A stretch of DNA of 64,000 bases, taken from Chara braunii (lineage: Eukaryota; Streptophyta; Charophyceae; Charales; Characeae). The stretch spans positions 1,437,309-1,501,308 of the forward strand of contig BFEA01000126.1 in the NCBI GenBank assembly GCA_003427395.1, written 5' to 3'. The translations under genes were made by a program, and so were the position numbers. Below the pieces are notes generated by a model. The model was given only the letters and a program-made list of their open reading frames with translations, did no database searches and was not told where the DNA came from. Shown here one piece after another: positions 34,634 through 45,806 of the stretch (the stretch's first letter is position 1; each line of letters begins with the position of its first letter).

Positions 34634-34999
34634 AGGCAAGGAACTGAAAGGTAATATTTGCGTTCCTCATATAAACCCAACTATAACCCGTATCTGTATC
34701 TCTTGCTATGTTTGACTGAGTATATTGCCTGTCTCCCTACTTTGACTTTTATGTTTGACTTTCACTGCAATTCAAACTTAAGGAAGAGAATGCTTGTGCA
34801 AATTCAGTTTCAGTTTTTGTTGTCTGACTGAAAGCATATTGTGAACATGAGTGGCATCTAGGGGAAAGGTGGGAGGAAGGCAATTTTGCTTGTGTCTGAG
34901 TGGGTCAATCAAAGACTGAGAGAGTCTCCATAAGATTTGAGGGCCCAGTGCTGTGTTTATTGTCGATTGCCTGAATGACTTAATAAGTTCCCATAAGTT

Positions 35000-35640
35000 T
35001 GGGTGGTCTGGTTGCTCTGACTTGTGAGGGTTGTTTGTGGCTGACGTTTTAGGAACCAAGCATTGTCCCATAAGTTTAGGTGGCTTGGTTGCCTTGTTTA
35101 TTTTGGGTTTTCTCAGTTTTTTTTTGTTCTTAACGAGAGGGTCCGAGTATGTTCCATAAGTTTGGGTAGCTCAACCTCTTCCTGTTTTATTTAAGGGAAC
35201 GAATCAGGCAAAGGACCACACATGTTCCATAAGTTTGGGTGGTCTTGGTCCAATGTCACGCACATGCCGAAAACAGAATGTTATAATTTAACTATATTTT
35301 ATTACTATCCTACTTATGAACAGGCTAGTCAGACAATGTTTTATAAGTTTGGGTGATCTGAATATAGCTTATCATAAACTAAAGAGAGTATGAATTAAAA
35401 ATAAACTTATGGTACGAAGGGGCAGTTCGAACCTCGAGCTAAGGATGATCGGTTCAGTCATGTGCTACCTTAAAAGACTAAGGGCAGATAATTATATAAA
35501 ACTTGGATACTTAAATAGTTCAGGGCGGCTAGGGTGGCCTAGTCATATGCCCAAAGAAGAGAAGTTGTTGTGCCATGTGTTTGTGTAAACTCAACGGTTG
35601 AGCTATACATGTTCCATAAGTTTGGGTGGTCTAGCTTTAC
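35000..35640 (+). repeat. Constant-loop hairpin array, copy 1
   Basis: Apex words CCATAAGTTTGGGTGG or close variants recur about six times. Stems include AACCAAGC/GCTTGGTT (35054-35061 with 35083-35090, eight perfect pairs), GACCAC/GTGGTC (35214-35219 with 35239-35244) and AGCTA/TAGCT (35601-35605 with 35632-35636). Some units, such as the first near 35000, pair weakly. Confidence 0.7.
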
Positions 35641-35899
35641 GCCCTATGTAAGTTGGGTATAAAGGGTTAAATCATTGAAAGATCATGAACGATTGTTTGA
35701 TAAGGTTGACTTTGGGGTTGGTGAGAGTGTTTACCTTTGTGGTTTGACTTGCATGTGGCTGAGTGAGATCACTACTCAGTCTAAGTTTCGGTTGATAGCT
35801 AGTTGTTTTAGTTGCTCGCCACGTGCTAGAGCCATATAAGTTTGTTTCAATTCCTGCATTTTCTGGTATCTTTTATTATACTTGGTTTTGTATAAATTT

Positions 35900-36420
35900 T
35901 GGTAAGTCACTTTCTCTATGGGAAGCGCTGCCGAAATTTCTAAAAAACCAAGGAGTTAGTCAGATTTTATTTTTTCAAGGTTCAGTTTGTCTGACTTTTT
36001 GGCTTAGTAATAAACTGGAAAGCCTCCTTTTCCAAAGGGAGTGCTGCCCAAATTTTTGCTACTTTAGTGAGTTAGACAAAAATTGGACTTTGAGAAGTCA
36101 AAGTCACTTTAAATTATAAACTTAACTTTGTCTAAATTTTGGATTAACACTTTTTTAAAGGGAGTGCTGTCGAAATTGATACAAATCTAAGAAGTTAGTT
36201 AAAATTTGTCTTAGTTGAACTCAGGTTTTGTTTCTGAGTTCATATATGACCTAGTAAAAATCTGAAAAAACTTCTTTTCTAAAGGGAGTGCTGCCTAAAT
36301 TTGTACTAATTCAGGGAGTTAGACAAAATTTGACTTTCCAGGATTATATATTATTTTTGTTTTCATATCTGAGCTAGTACAAATTCTGAGAAGACACGTT
36401 TCTTACGGGGCTATATTTTG
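35900..36420 (+). repeat. AGGGAGTGCTGCC tandem array, copy 1
   Basis: A unit of roughly 120 bp repeats about four times. Each contains (A/T)GGGAGTGCTGCC or GGGAAGCGCTGCC, then an AAATTT block, then GGAGTTAG. Homologous to the array at 57500-58060 on the minus strand. Confidence 0.7.
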
Positions 36421-37059
36421 ACAGTTGGTAATCCTGGTAATCCACACTGGATAGGGGAGATGGTACCATCGTTTTACCTTGTGTTGGGTACTGACTTAGA
36501 GGTAGGCCTAGGCTTAGCTTGTAGGGGGACCATGGGTGAGAATGTGCTATGGAGCTTTATTCTTGATTGACTTATAAATTTAACTTGGGGATTGACCTGT
36601 CTGGTGTTACAGGTCCTCTTGATCGTTTGATTCAAGATTTGGGCTAAGATTCATTTTGATCCTGCGGGGATCATCTTCTGTTATCACTGATAACAGGTCG
36701 GTTTCCGATTCGTCGGTTTACGACTCAACTCCAATTCATCCTCGATACTCAATGTAAAAACTTTTTACCCCTGGTGTTTTTTTTTGTTTTATTAAGATTT
36801 TCACCTAGATTTTTTTTGAATGACCATTTAACAAAGGTACAGAGTATTTGATTATGGAAGGCTGGACAAAGGCTGGGGCTTGCATGGCTAAAGCGAGTGG
36901 TATGAGTATAGAGAATGGTTGAAGTTGAGTCTGTGTAGTGTGTTGATTTTTTGTTGACTCTTTGATGTGATTGCAGGTATGTTATAAGGTTTGGACTTTG
37001 GATTTGACTGTCAACGATTACATACATATATATGGCTGTGAGAAGTCTCACTGTGATTG

Positions 37060-37480
37060 TGAGACGTGATCGTCATATACGTATTCCCCAGTATACATAC
37101 ATAAATATATATATATATATATGTCTATATATATATGTACATACCTATGTTTGGGTGGTTCGTGTGGCCTAAGGGGCCCACACTTAAGGGTTAAATTGAG
37201 GTCAAGGTTGAGAAAGGAAGGGGAATTCTCCCCTTTAACTGATTGTTTGTTTTTTAAAGATTTTTTAGTCGGACGTTGATCCTGGGCCTAAATTCGAGGT
37301 CCTTGTCCAGGACATCCCAGGTCCTAGACTCTGCATAAAAGGGATCACCTCCCCGCAGAGCCAATTAGCCCTGCCTGCCGGGACACTCAACCTAAAGGCC
37401 GGAGGTGCCGTGGAGGCCGCACGACTGTTCCTTCAGCCGTGCAATATCGTGAAATGGTAGACGCTCACGATATTTCGAGT
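37060..37480. other. Unassigned segment with short (AT)n
   Basis: An AT tract at about 37105-37136. Otherwise nothing recognised. Confidence 0.35.
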
Positions 37481-37534
37481 TTAACACTTGAGTGTCATAA
37501 GCGGTACTCGGATTCATGAGGGATCGTTTGGTTA

Positions 37535-38160
37535 TGGACACTACATAGTCCGCCATCATTGTGACTGCTTGCGTATTCATGCATTGCTAGTCGATATGGG
37601 AAGCTCATGTAGGAGTGTTGTCGCGTTGTTTGTTTTCCATTGTTCTGTATATGTGCGAGTATGTGTGTGTTCTATTTTTTTTCTTCTTTAAAGTGGTATA
37701 CTCGTGGTGTGCGGGATGCATCCTAGTCGACCGACGAAAAGTCGCGCTTGGGACCTCAGCCCCCCAAGGCGTCGGTTCGCGTGCGGGTCTGATAGAGACG
37801 TAAAACTGAGCGTACCCCCCATGCTAAAACAAACGAGAAACGCCCTCGGCTGGTCCACCTCTGCGATTGCAGCTGATTAACTTTCGTGCTATGGACTGGT
37901 AGATCGACAGGGATACGCCCACAGAAAGGAGGTGACAACTACCGTAAGGTGGAGGTATGTTGTGCCTTGCGTAGGCCCTATCCTGTCGTAGGGGCTCACG
38001 AGAGGTATAGCTAGCGCACTCGGTTGGAGCGGCTTGCGGAAGCTCCATGTGCATTTGCGATGAGGAAGTAGACCAACTCATGCGTGACGCAGTCGGGAGG
38101 ATCCCCCCTCGCTTGTGTGGTGTTGGACCGATGTGCTCGACAACGGTGTAGATGAAGGGC
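37535..38160 (-). repeat. Dispersed repeat family C, copy 2
   Basis: Reverse complement of about 54030-54720. Landmarks read on the plus strand are CACTACATAGTCCGCCATCATTG (edge), a GTGTTGTCGCGTTGTTTG block, GCATCCTAGTCGACCGACG, AACGCCCTCGGCTGGTCCAC and GGAGGTATGTTGTGCC. Non-coding. Confidence 0.75.
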
Positions 38161-38434
38161 TGATAGTAATCCGTGTGAGATTTGACCTCTTCTACCTAAG
38201 TGATACGTGGTTAGTGAAGGATGTAGAAAAGAGGCACCTGGCCAGAACAACCCCTGAGACTGGCGATGTCGTGGCTGCCCTAACCGCTGAGCTTGGTGTG
38301 CTTGATGGTCATGGCAGGTGACTGGGCAACTACTATTATATCAAGGGGTGCAAACCGTTAGATGATGCCTCCCGTCTTAGATCCGCGTGCAACACGTCTG
38401 ATTAGTAGACTAACTTTTACTGATTTAAACTCTA

Positions 38435-38435
38435 T

Positions 38436-38500
<65 letters not shown>

Positions 38501-38502
38501 TA
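38435..38502. repeat. (ATT)n microsatellite
   Basis: An uninterrupted ATT tract ending in a short TA run. Confidence 0.95.
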
Positions 38503-38504
38503 TA

Positions 38505-40920
38505 TATATAACAATTAAATTAACCTGGGGAGGACCGTCTTTTCATACGGCCAAACTTGCCCTTACCACTCAACAATGAATGTCTGCTTCTATTGACCTT
38601 TGTCGTGACGAATAGCGTGCGGTAGCCAACCTCATCATAAGGCTCTCTCCCTGCCTCTTGTTTCTCTTAATGGTGGAACAGGATCAGAATAAGCAGCCTC
38701 TCGTTGAAGGCAGATTGCGCTAGCACTCAAAGTTAATCTTTGTATTTTTATAATAAATGAAACTCATAGAGAGAGCAGATGATTTCTCACCTATAGGCTC
38801 ATCTTACCGTACCTAGCTTGTGCCACAATTTTGATGCATCTGATGGTGACTTTGGGTCAGACACCTTTGCCCTCTCCCAAACAAACTCTGACTCTCAGTC
38901 CCTCTGTCCTCATCTCTACTAAACTCATAGAAGCAAACGAACCTAGCACAAAAGACTAACCTGATTTCTTGAAGCCGTTGCCTAGGTATACGCATGCAAT
39001 AAAATTTAGTGTGTTTATACTGTTATTTCATGTTGAACGTTGACCAGAGTCAAATGGGGTAGGAGAGATTCAGCGGCCACACAAAGCCTTCCCAGGTTGC
39101 ATTTGATCCTAAGTGTTGTCCTGGGGTTGAGTGTTCCGTCCCTTTTTACGCCCCATATTCTCATTTTTCATTTTTCTTTATCTTACTTTTATTTTTTTAC
39201 ATCGTTCTCTCTCCCTCTGGTCCATGTTGTTTCTCATGGGAATTGGCTTGGGCGAACACTTAAAGGCTACCGCAAAACCACAACCTTACCTCCCTTCCCT
39301 CAGCGTCATGGAGTCACTTGAACTTAGCGCAATAACTGAACCGAGTTCATAAAAAAATGATAATAATAATAATTAAAAAAAGGAACAAGCCAATATTGAC
39401 CAACAGTGCGAGTTTGAATCTCCTAACCCATCAAATAGAGAACGGGTAATTGGTTCACACTCTCAAACTTTCACTAAGGGAGATCTATGTCTTTGATGCA
39501 CGATGGTGATGAATGTGGCTGCAAAGTGCAGCCACATGCGTTCAATATTGCCCAGCCAAATTGACGAATCATTGTAGATCACAAGTGTGCGTGGCATGTG
39601 CGCTAGTCCTTATTGAATTTCTCATTTTAGTTTATTTTTCAAACCCTCAGTCGTTCCTCTTACAGTTCAACATGTTTTTTATGTGACTCGTCTCTCTCCC
39701 TTCCTCATACTCATTTTTCAATTTCTCTTTATAATGTTTTTTTTTTCGTCTCTGATTATCCCGACCGCAATGACAATATGGCAGTCAGAGCGGAATGACT
39801 CATCTGCCTTTTTTTGTATCTTTCAACGTGAATGAACTTGGCGTGTCAAGGCGATCTAGTTCGCCTAGAGCCCCCGCCTTCTTGGTCTGTCTCATCCCCA
39901 TCTCTCTCTCTCTCTCTCGATTCTCTGTGTCATTTTCTCTCTCTTGCTCTTCACCCCCAACCTTAAGACTTGGCCTATCTCCATGCACTAACACATGATG
40001 CACGCAAGAGCTCTTACGTCACTCCGTATGTGGTCTGACCTGTTGCGTCGGGATCAGACGGATAGCACAAATCACTCCCCTTTGCTCAACTACTCCAAGA
40101 GTGCTACATGGCAGAAGTCGTGCTTTCTGGTACAATGATTTATTATTACTATCATTACCACTATATTCTTTTTAATCTGACTGGTAAAGCGGTTACATAC
40201 ATCTTCGTTACTTTGCCCTCAAGTGGAGCACTTCGAATGTCAATGATGCAGTTTGTCGGCGCAAGAGGCTAACGGTCAAACACAGATGATCGAAGTAGTG
40301 TGACCAAAACCACTCAGATGTTGTATTTAGAAAACGAAGTCGACCATCCGATTATGACCGCTTACTGCTTTCTCTGTGATAGGAGAAGTATAAGTAGCAA
40401 GTCCATTATTTATTGCTTCATCTCACGACCAAGAATAATTGATTACTCTACAATCGCCTTCTTGATGTTTGATCTGTGGTTAACAAGTGCATGATAGTTT
40501 TTCCCTAATACTCCCTCTAACTAAGTTCTTTGATCAACATATCATATATACGCTACTTGCTTGAATCTTGTTGTCTCCCTAATGAACGAACAGACGAGTC
40601 AGATCATGTGTCGGCGGCTGATCAACAATTATAATGAGTCTAATCTAGCCTTTAACGTCTATCAAACGCAACTTGCACGAGTCTATAATCCCATCAATTA
40701 CATGCCCAACTAACGACTGCTAGTAAACGACAACAGATAATATGATTTTGTCAAGTGAATCATAAACATCTGCCAGTAGTTAATTAGCTCTAAGATCATA
40801 CAAAAGTTTGATAGCGCCACTCTAATGGTTGTCTGACTGGTCATGATACCCTGCTAGCAGCAGCAGGCATATGACTAACATTCCACTCTGATGGAAGCCA
40901 CACATTTTCCACTACTTTGC
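38505..40920. other. Unassigned segment with an isolated 10-bp hairpin
   Basis: No gene is supported over 2.4 kb. ATGTGGCTGC (39513-39522), loop AAAGT, GCAGCCACAT (39528-39537) is a perfect hairpin. Pyrimidine-rich patches occur near 39200 and 39905-39950. Confidence 0.35.
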
Positions 40921-40924
40921 TCTC

Positions 40925-41915
40925 ACTGGTCGGGGAACTTTATATGAACCTGCATAAGCCTGCAAAACAACAAGTTCCACAAACCACCAAACACGTTCAC
41001 AACATGCAAACTCCTTGACAAACAATAGTCAAACAACAATCAAGTAAGATAAATAAAATTAAAGACCCGTAAGAAAATACCAAATAATATAAACAATTCT
41101 TCACACCCAAGAGTTATTGATTGCTTTGGTTTTGACCCACCACTGGCCAGGGGTGGCAGGCCTCTCGTCTGTCGGACAACCCTCATTTGGCTCGCCTCGC
41201 GCCAGAACTAATCAGACCATTTGTCTTGACTGCCCCTTTAACCTGCCTTAAGGTCAGGACCACCATACCCACTGCTAAAGTATGATGACCATTTGGCGCA
41301 CCTCACGCGAGGACGCCGAGACTATAGCAGGTCTGGTCACCCCATGGCAGCAGGCTTCCCGTTAGTCCAACTGTCTCGTACCTGGATCTGACCATTGCGG
41401 TCGGGGACCGGCTCACCCACCAATTTTTGGTCTAGGGCATTGGTTGTCTCGCCAAAATTTTTAAACGGAGGACCCGGTCAAACTATGATTCCAGGCCCTG
41501 GCGAACCTCACTGGATTGCAACCTCTGACTGCGGTAGGGTTCCAGCTGATCCCTCTTCACCTCACAGGCCAGACCCCCGGAGTATTAGCCTCAGTCAACT
41601 ATGAAATTTGACACTCGAGTAGGGGACTTGCTGACCCCACCATATTGCAACCTACTGCGGTAAGGCTCTGGCAGACCCCGACAATCAACGCATCGTAGGT
41701 TAAAGAAGAAAACCTCAGGCACAGACAATTAAACAAGCATGTCAAAAACCACAAGCAAGCTGCCCATGCCCAAATAACAGAACAAACATTTATCAAAAGA
41801 CGTCCCTTGAGTCTCAAGAGGCAATGAACAACAACAATTGACAGCTGACAGTGTATTTCTTAGATACCTCCCTTCCGCCTCAAGAAATACAAAGTGCTGA
41901 TCCCAGCGAGGTCCC
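40925..41915 (+). repeat. About 1-kb direct repeat, copy 2
   Basis: Direct counterpart of 26745-27720, some 14.2 kb apart. It continues without an obvious break into the family H body, so it may represent the fuller structure. Confidence 0.75.
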
Positions 41916-43270
41916 TTCCCTCATAAGATCTACTCCCCAGAAACCTCCCGCCAACCTCAAGGAAGTACATACATACTAATCACTTCCCTCATCAGAGATA
42001 GAAGATAGACAACTTAGTAAAAAAAAACACGAAGTTTCTCTGCTGACAACTCTCTGGTCAAACAAAGCTTAACTTCTTTATGCCTATCTTCATGATAATT
42101 TTTTTGGACATGCAACTCAGTTAGAAGACATGAAGTCCTTCTACTGATAACTTTCAGGTGATGTAGACTTGAACTTCTTTATGTCCGTCAAACTTCCTCT
42201 TTATTACGAGAACTTAATATCTATTACACATTGATGTGCTACAGCCACAAGTCCTTTGAACTTGATACTGCATCATACCGAGTTAAGATGATCTCTCATC
42301 ACTTCCTCACTGCAACTGCACCTCACAGTTGTCCCTCACTTAGGAATCTGATACTCGTGGATCGACTATGGCTCTGCATCAATGATACCTTAATCTCATT
42401 GATTCTGTCAATAGAAGAAATAAGAAAAGTTGATTCAGATGCAGAAATGAATATAAATCACATAAAGGTTCTCTCCTCGGTTTCTCGTGTCAAAATTGAC
42501 ATACTGGAAATTAACATACTAAATTGATAATGCAAGGATAATCAGAGTCTGGTGAAACTTCAGTCTTGCAGTGTCTTACTGTCTAATTGTTCTTCTTTCA
42601 GTTCTCTAAAACTGTTATCTTACTAGTTGGCTGACCTCTCTTTCCTCTTTTAGCGGTCATAGTAGGAATTTGGCCAGAGTCTCTTAAGACAAACTTACGG
42701 ATTCTCGACCCTGCTACTATATCATGAACTCTTGAGTCATCCATCTCAGATATCTTATGAACTTTGTCGTCTTCTTTCTCAATTTCTCAAGGATGTCAAG
42801 AGTTCATAAGGAATACCTTTGATCAAGCCTGGTCCTCTCCAACAGTTAATGTCAGTCTCCTTTTCCAGTCCAGTGTGGTACCTCACACATGAAGAGATGA
42901 GATTCAGTTAGCAACTAAGACCTCCAAGAGAATAATATCTCAATCAAAATGTCAGAATCAATCTGAAAATTCAGATATTATCAACAGTTGTCAAAGCCTA
43001 GTCAAAGCTTAAAGTTGATGCTGACCCAGACTCCTTCCAGACACGAAAATTTTTCATGTCCCCTGCAACGACGTCATTTTTGTTTCACTTTTTCTAGTCG
43101 GGTCTCTTCGAGCGACCAGAAAGCCATCAGGATGTCACATAAGGTTTGAATAATGTTTGCAGTAAATAAATAGATTAATTAAAGCAAATATTTTCATGTT
43201 GTGTGAGTCCGGCTTCGAGCGAGACCCTTCAATTGCTGTCTTCGCCGGTCCCCGGTCTTAGGCACAGGCC
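41915..43270 (+). repeat. Family H body and conserved end
   Basis: Matches the reverse complement of 23290-24600, ending in the conserved TTCGCCGGTCCCCGGTCTTAG block (43242-43262). No coding potential recognised. Confidence 0.65.
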
Positions 43271-43483
43271 CTAATAGTCCCTCGTCGAAATGTCTGAATC
43301 CCAAATGTCAAGTCTAGATCCAATGTCGTCAAGTCTCAAGTCACAACTTTGTCTCTCTCTATCATAGTCTAAGAAGTCAGGTGGTGAGAGGGTGAGAAGA
43401 GATGGTGGACTTAGAAGAGGAAGAAGAAGAACTCTCTCTCTCTGTGTCCAGTACTAACCTATGAAGTTGGTGCCTTGATGCAG

Positions 43484-43520
43484 GTACCTCGCAGATGGAT
43501 CTGGAGCGATGGCGCCACAG
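43484..43520 (+). other. Exon-like 37-nt segment with splice signals
   Basis: A branch-point consensus TACTAAC (43452-43458) lies 25 nt before an AG (43482-43483). After a 37-nt segment comes CAGGTAAGTACC, a near-ideal donor. This could be a microexon of an unknown transcript or chance. No flanking exons were found. Confidence 0.25.
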
Positions 43521-43599
43521 GTAAGTACCACTGGCCTCCGCCAGTATCTCTCCCACTCTATGATCTACCATCTACCAGCGCCCAACGCTGAAGATTACT

Positions 43600-43680
43600 C
43601 TATGGCTATGGGCGCCCAGCGCCGAAGACTACACCTAGCGTTGAAGACTACACCTAGCGTTGAAGACTACTGCAGCGCTT
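43600..43680 (+). repeat. Short tandem, GTTGAAGACTACACCTAGC
   Basis: Two exact copies of a 20-base unit, plus diverged neighbours with CGCCGAAGACTAC and AACGCTGAAGATTAC. Confidence 0.75.
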
Positions 43681-43939
43681 CTCCTGAGTGCTGCGGCCGA
43701 ATCCTGAAGACTACTCGTGCCTACTGATAACTACCTACCCGTGTAGTGCATGGGAACTTCCTATGTACTACAGGGTGTGCCTCCTGACTCGTGCGAGCAG
43801 TCCAAGAGGCTGCTCTTGCCAATGCCGAAGGCAGGCAGGGGCTGCAGCTGCAGCTCCTGCTCAAGCTCGTGAGGAACAAGCTATTTCTGGCATGTTCCGA
43901 AACCCTGTATTCGTGTCTGAGTCTTAGGGGTGGTCGAAA

Positions 43940-44154
43940 TAATGAGGGCCTGAAAAAGGCCCTCCGTTTCAGGCTGGAAAAACTCTGGGCCTGAAAGACC
44001 CAGAAATAGGCTGAAACGGAATAGGGCCTACAGGCCCTCGTATTTCAGCTTCCAGGCTGAAACGACCGGGGTCTGTAAGCCCTAACTTTTAGGTTTGTAG
44101 GCTAACAGTCCGGGACGGCCCCTGCGGGGCTCGTGTGGCTACGAAGTATGCCTC
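43940..44154 (-). other. Nested hairpins in probable gypsy 3' LTR
   Basis: GAGGGCC/GGCCCTC (43944-43964, loop TGAAAAA); then CCGTTTCAG (43964-43972) pairing with CTGAAACGG (44011-44019) and enclosing TCTGGG/CCCAGA (43984-44004); then AGGGCCT-ac-AGGCCCT (44023-44038). The loops repeat CCTGAAA. The position, just beyond a polypurine tract on the element strand, suggests LTR. The LTR far end and the partner LTR are not identified. Confidence 0.5.
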
Positions 44155-44168
44155 ACCCCCCCCTCCTT
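44155..44168 (-). promoter_or_regulatory. Probable polypurine tract
   Basis: Reads AAGGAGGGGGGGGTGAGG on the minus strand, directly after the pol stop at 44181. This is where LTR retrotransposons prime plus-strand DNA. The following TGAGGC could be the LTR start. Confidence 0.55.
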
Positions 44169-44180
44169 GAAAGACCGAGC

Positions 44181-45248
44181 TTACCTGCGAGGGCGAAGCT
44201 GTCTGTCTGAGGGAGGGACCACAGTCCGGGTGGGNGGGGCTGGTCGTGAAGCTTCCTGAGCTAACCTCCGCTTCTCATAATGCGCGTAGATCAGTGGTGC
44301 GGATGCTTTCAAATCTGCGCCTGAAATCCACTGAGTGTCGTCGCGATCGCATGCTTTGAATGTGACTTTGTACTGTCGCGGCTTGCTGCCGTACTTGCGA
44401 TCGGTGATGACGCAGTCAACTTCCTGATGACCATCCATAGAAGGAGGGTCCTGCGATCGTTGGCCCGGAAAGTCGTCGCTCTTGGCTGGCGTGTATGTTG
44501 CCAGCTTCGAGGCATGGAAGACTGGATGGACCGTCAGATGCTCTGGAATGTTGATCACAAATGAAGGGCCGTCGGGCTCATCGCCCGTGGCTGCTGTCAC
44601 AGACCAAGGTCCAAACCACTTGGGAAGCAGTTTGCGTGAAACATCCTGTTCCAGTGCAAACTCTTCCGCAGAGACCCAAACCAGATCACTGGCGCGGATG
44701 AGACATGGTACGCGACGCCTGTTGGCTTGCTGCTGCATGCGGACTTGAGCCTTTTGCATGTTTGCGGAGGCTTGAGTCAGCAATTCCCTGTACTTCCGGA
44801 CGGAAGCGGGAGAGCAGGCAGCGTCAATGTCGGCTGGTCGAGGGAGGAGAAGGTCGGCGAAGATCCGGCCTTTCCGTCCACCGTGGCGCAACTCGAATGG
44901 AGTCACGCCGATCGCCGGATGCACCGAAGTGTTGTAGGCGAACTCGATGTCGGGGAGACGGTCAACCCAATCTTTCTGGTCCGGACGGATGAGCGTACGA
45001 AGCATCATTTGAGCGGTTTGATGTGCCCGCTCCGTTTGCCCGTCCGTTTGTGGATGCCGAGCCGAACTTGGTTTCATCTTCGTTCTGGACTCCTGCATGA
45101 GAGCAGTCCAAAATGCCGACATGAAGCGAGTGTCACGGTCGCTGACTATATCTTCTGGTACACCGTGGCCACAAATCCAACCAATGTGCAGGAGGTATGC
45201 CAGCTCGGGAACCGTGGAGTGGTACTTGCAAGGAAGAAAACGCGTTTA
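44181..45248 (-). pseudogene. gypsy integrase core, GPY/F-like and chromodomain-like tail
   Basis: This is the C-terminal part of pol after the in-frame TAA at 45246-45248. The second catalytic Asp lies in a SDRDTRF motif just upstream of the Met at 45122. Counting from that Met, the catalytic Glu is in HPQTDGQTER (residue 31). A GPY/F-like WFGPW follows at about 169-173 and then a VHPVFHASKL phrase (198-207). Residues about 235-285 resemble a degenerate chromodomain, which in chromoviruses directs integration to chromatin. The frame ends at a natural-looking stop 15 bp before the polypurine tract. Integrase function is known for the family; this copy is broken. Confidence 0.85.
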
Positions 45249-45761
45249 CTTGCTCAATCGGTCCACCACCGTGAGGATGCCGCCGTGCCCGAGCCGGTCG
45301 CGGGGAAACGGACCGGTGACGTCCATGACAATGGAGAGACCAGGTTCCCGTGGGATAGGCATCGGGCGTAACTCACCGTAGGGATTGCGGTTGCGGGGCT
45401 TGCTGCGTCGGCAAACTTCACAAGAGTCGCAATACCGAGTGACATCGGTAACGAGATCGGGCCATCGGAATCGCTGTCAAAGCCGTGCAATAGTGCGGTT
45501 GACTCCAAAATGGCCGGCGAGTCGTGAATCATGATACTCGCCGAGGAGGCGAGTCCGAAGACGGCGGTCGCGTGGGACACATAGTAAGTCCTTGCCTCTT
45601 GAGTGGAGGAGTAAGTACCCGTCGGCAATGCGATAGTGGCTGGCCGGCGGGTGATCCGAAGATAGCTCTGCATATAGCGTGGCGAAGTCCGGATCAGACT
45701 CATATGCCCGGATGAAATGTCGCTGAAGCTCCTCGTCGAATGCGAAGGCATGACGTGTCAT
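45246..45761 (-). pseudogene. gypsy integrase N-terminal part, two in-frame stops
   Basis: Same frame as the rest of pol. The zinc-binding HHCC region is visible as EYHDSRLAGHFG, followed after an in-frame TGA (45477-45479) by a CDSCEVC phrase. The TGA sits where the family usually has Arg (R-L-stop-Q-R-F), consistent with a CGA to TGA change. The first catalytic Asp lies in MDVTGPF, about 45300-45340. The region ends at TAA (45246-45248) after VVDRLSK. It joins the RNase H end upstream through the connection region. Confidence 0.85.
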
Positions 45762-45806
45762 AACGCAAAGATCAGGTCTTCGCGAGAGTGCATCTGCTGT
45801 GCGATT

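Larger units (their letters stand above)
31860..37060 (+). repeat. Long non-coding repeat D/E, copy 1
   Basis: In order: the family F hairpin (31890-31915); a tRNA-like stretch (about 32300-32370); a GC-rich middle; a leader (34390-34700) with the CCAGAACTC hairpin; a hairpin array with loop TTCCATAAGTTTGGGT (about 35000-35640); an AGGGAGTGCTGCC array (35900-36300); and a tail to about 37060. The leader, arrays and tail match copies 2 and/or 3. There is no open reading frame of note, so the element is non-autonomous or an untranslated RNA-type repeat. The outer boundaries are estimates. Confidence 0.65.

Noticed and set aside
35000-35640. Hairpin array read as CRISPR repeats or hammerhead ribozymes
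   Set aside because: Stems vary instead of spacers, spacing is irregular, and I see no consistent hammerhead core (CTGATGA with GAAA) at the units.
44727-45371. A 214-codon plus-strand frame
   Set aside because: It is the antisense of the integrase region.
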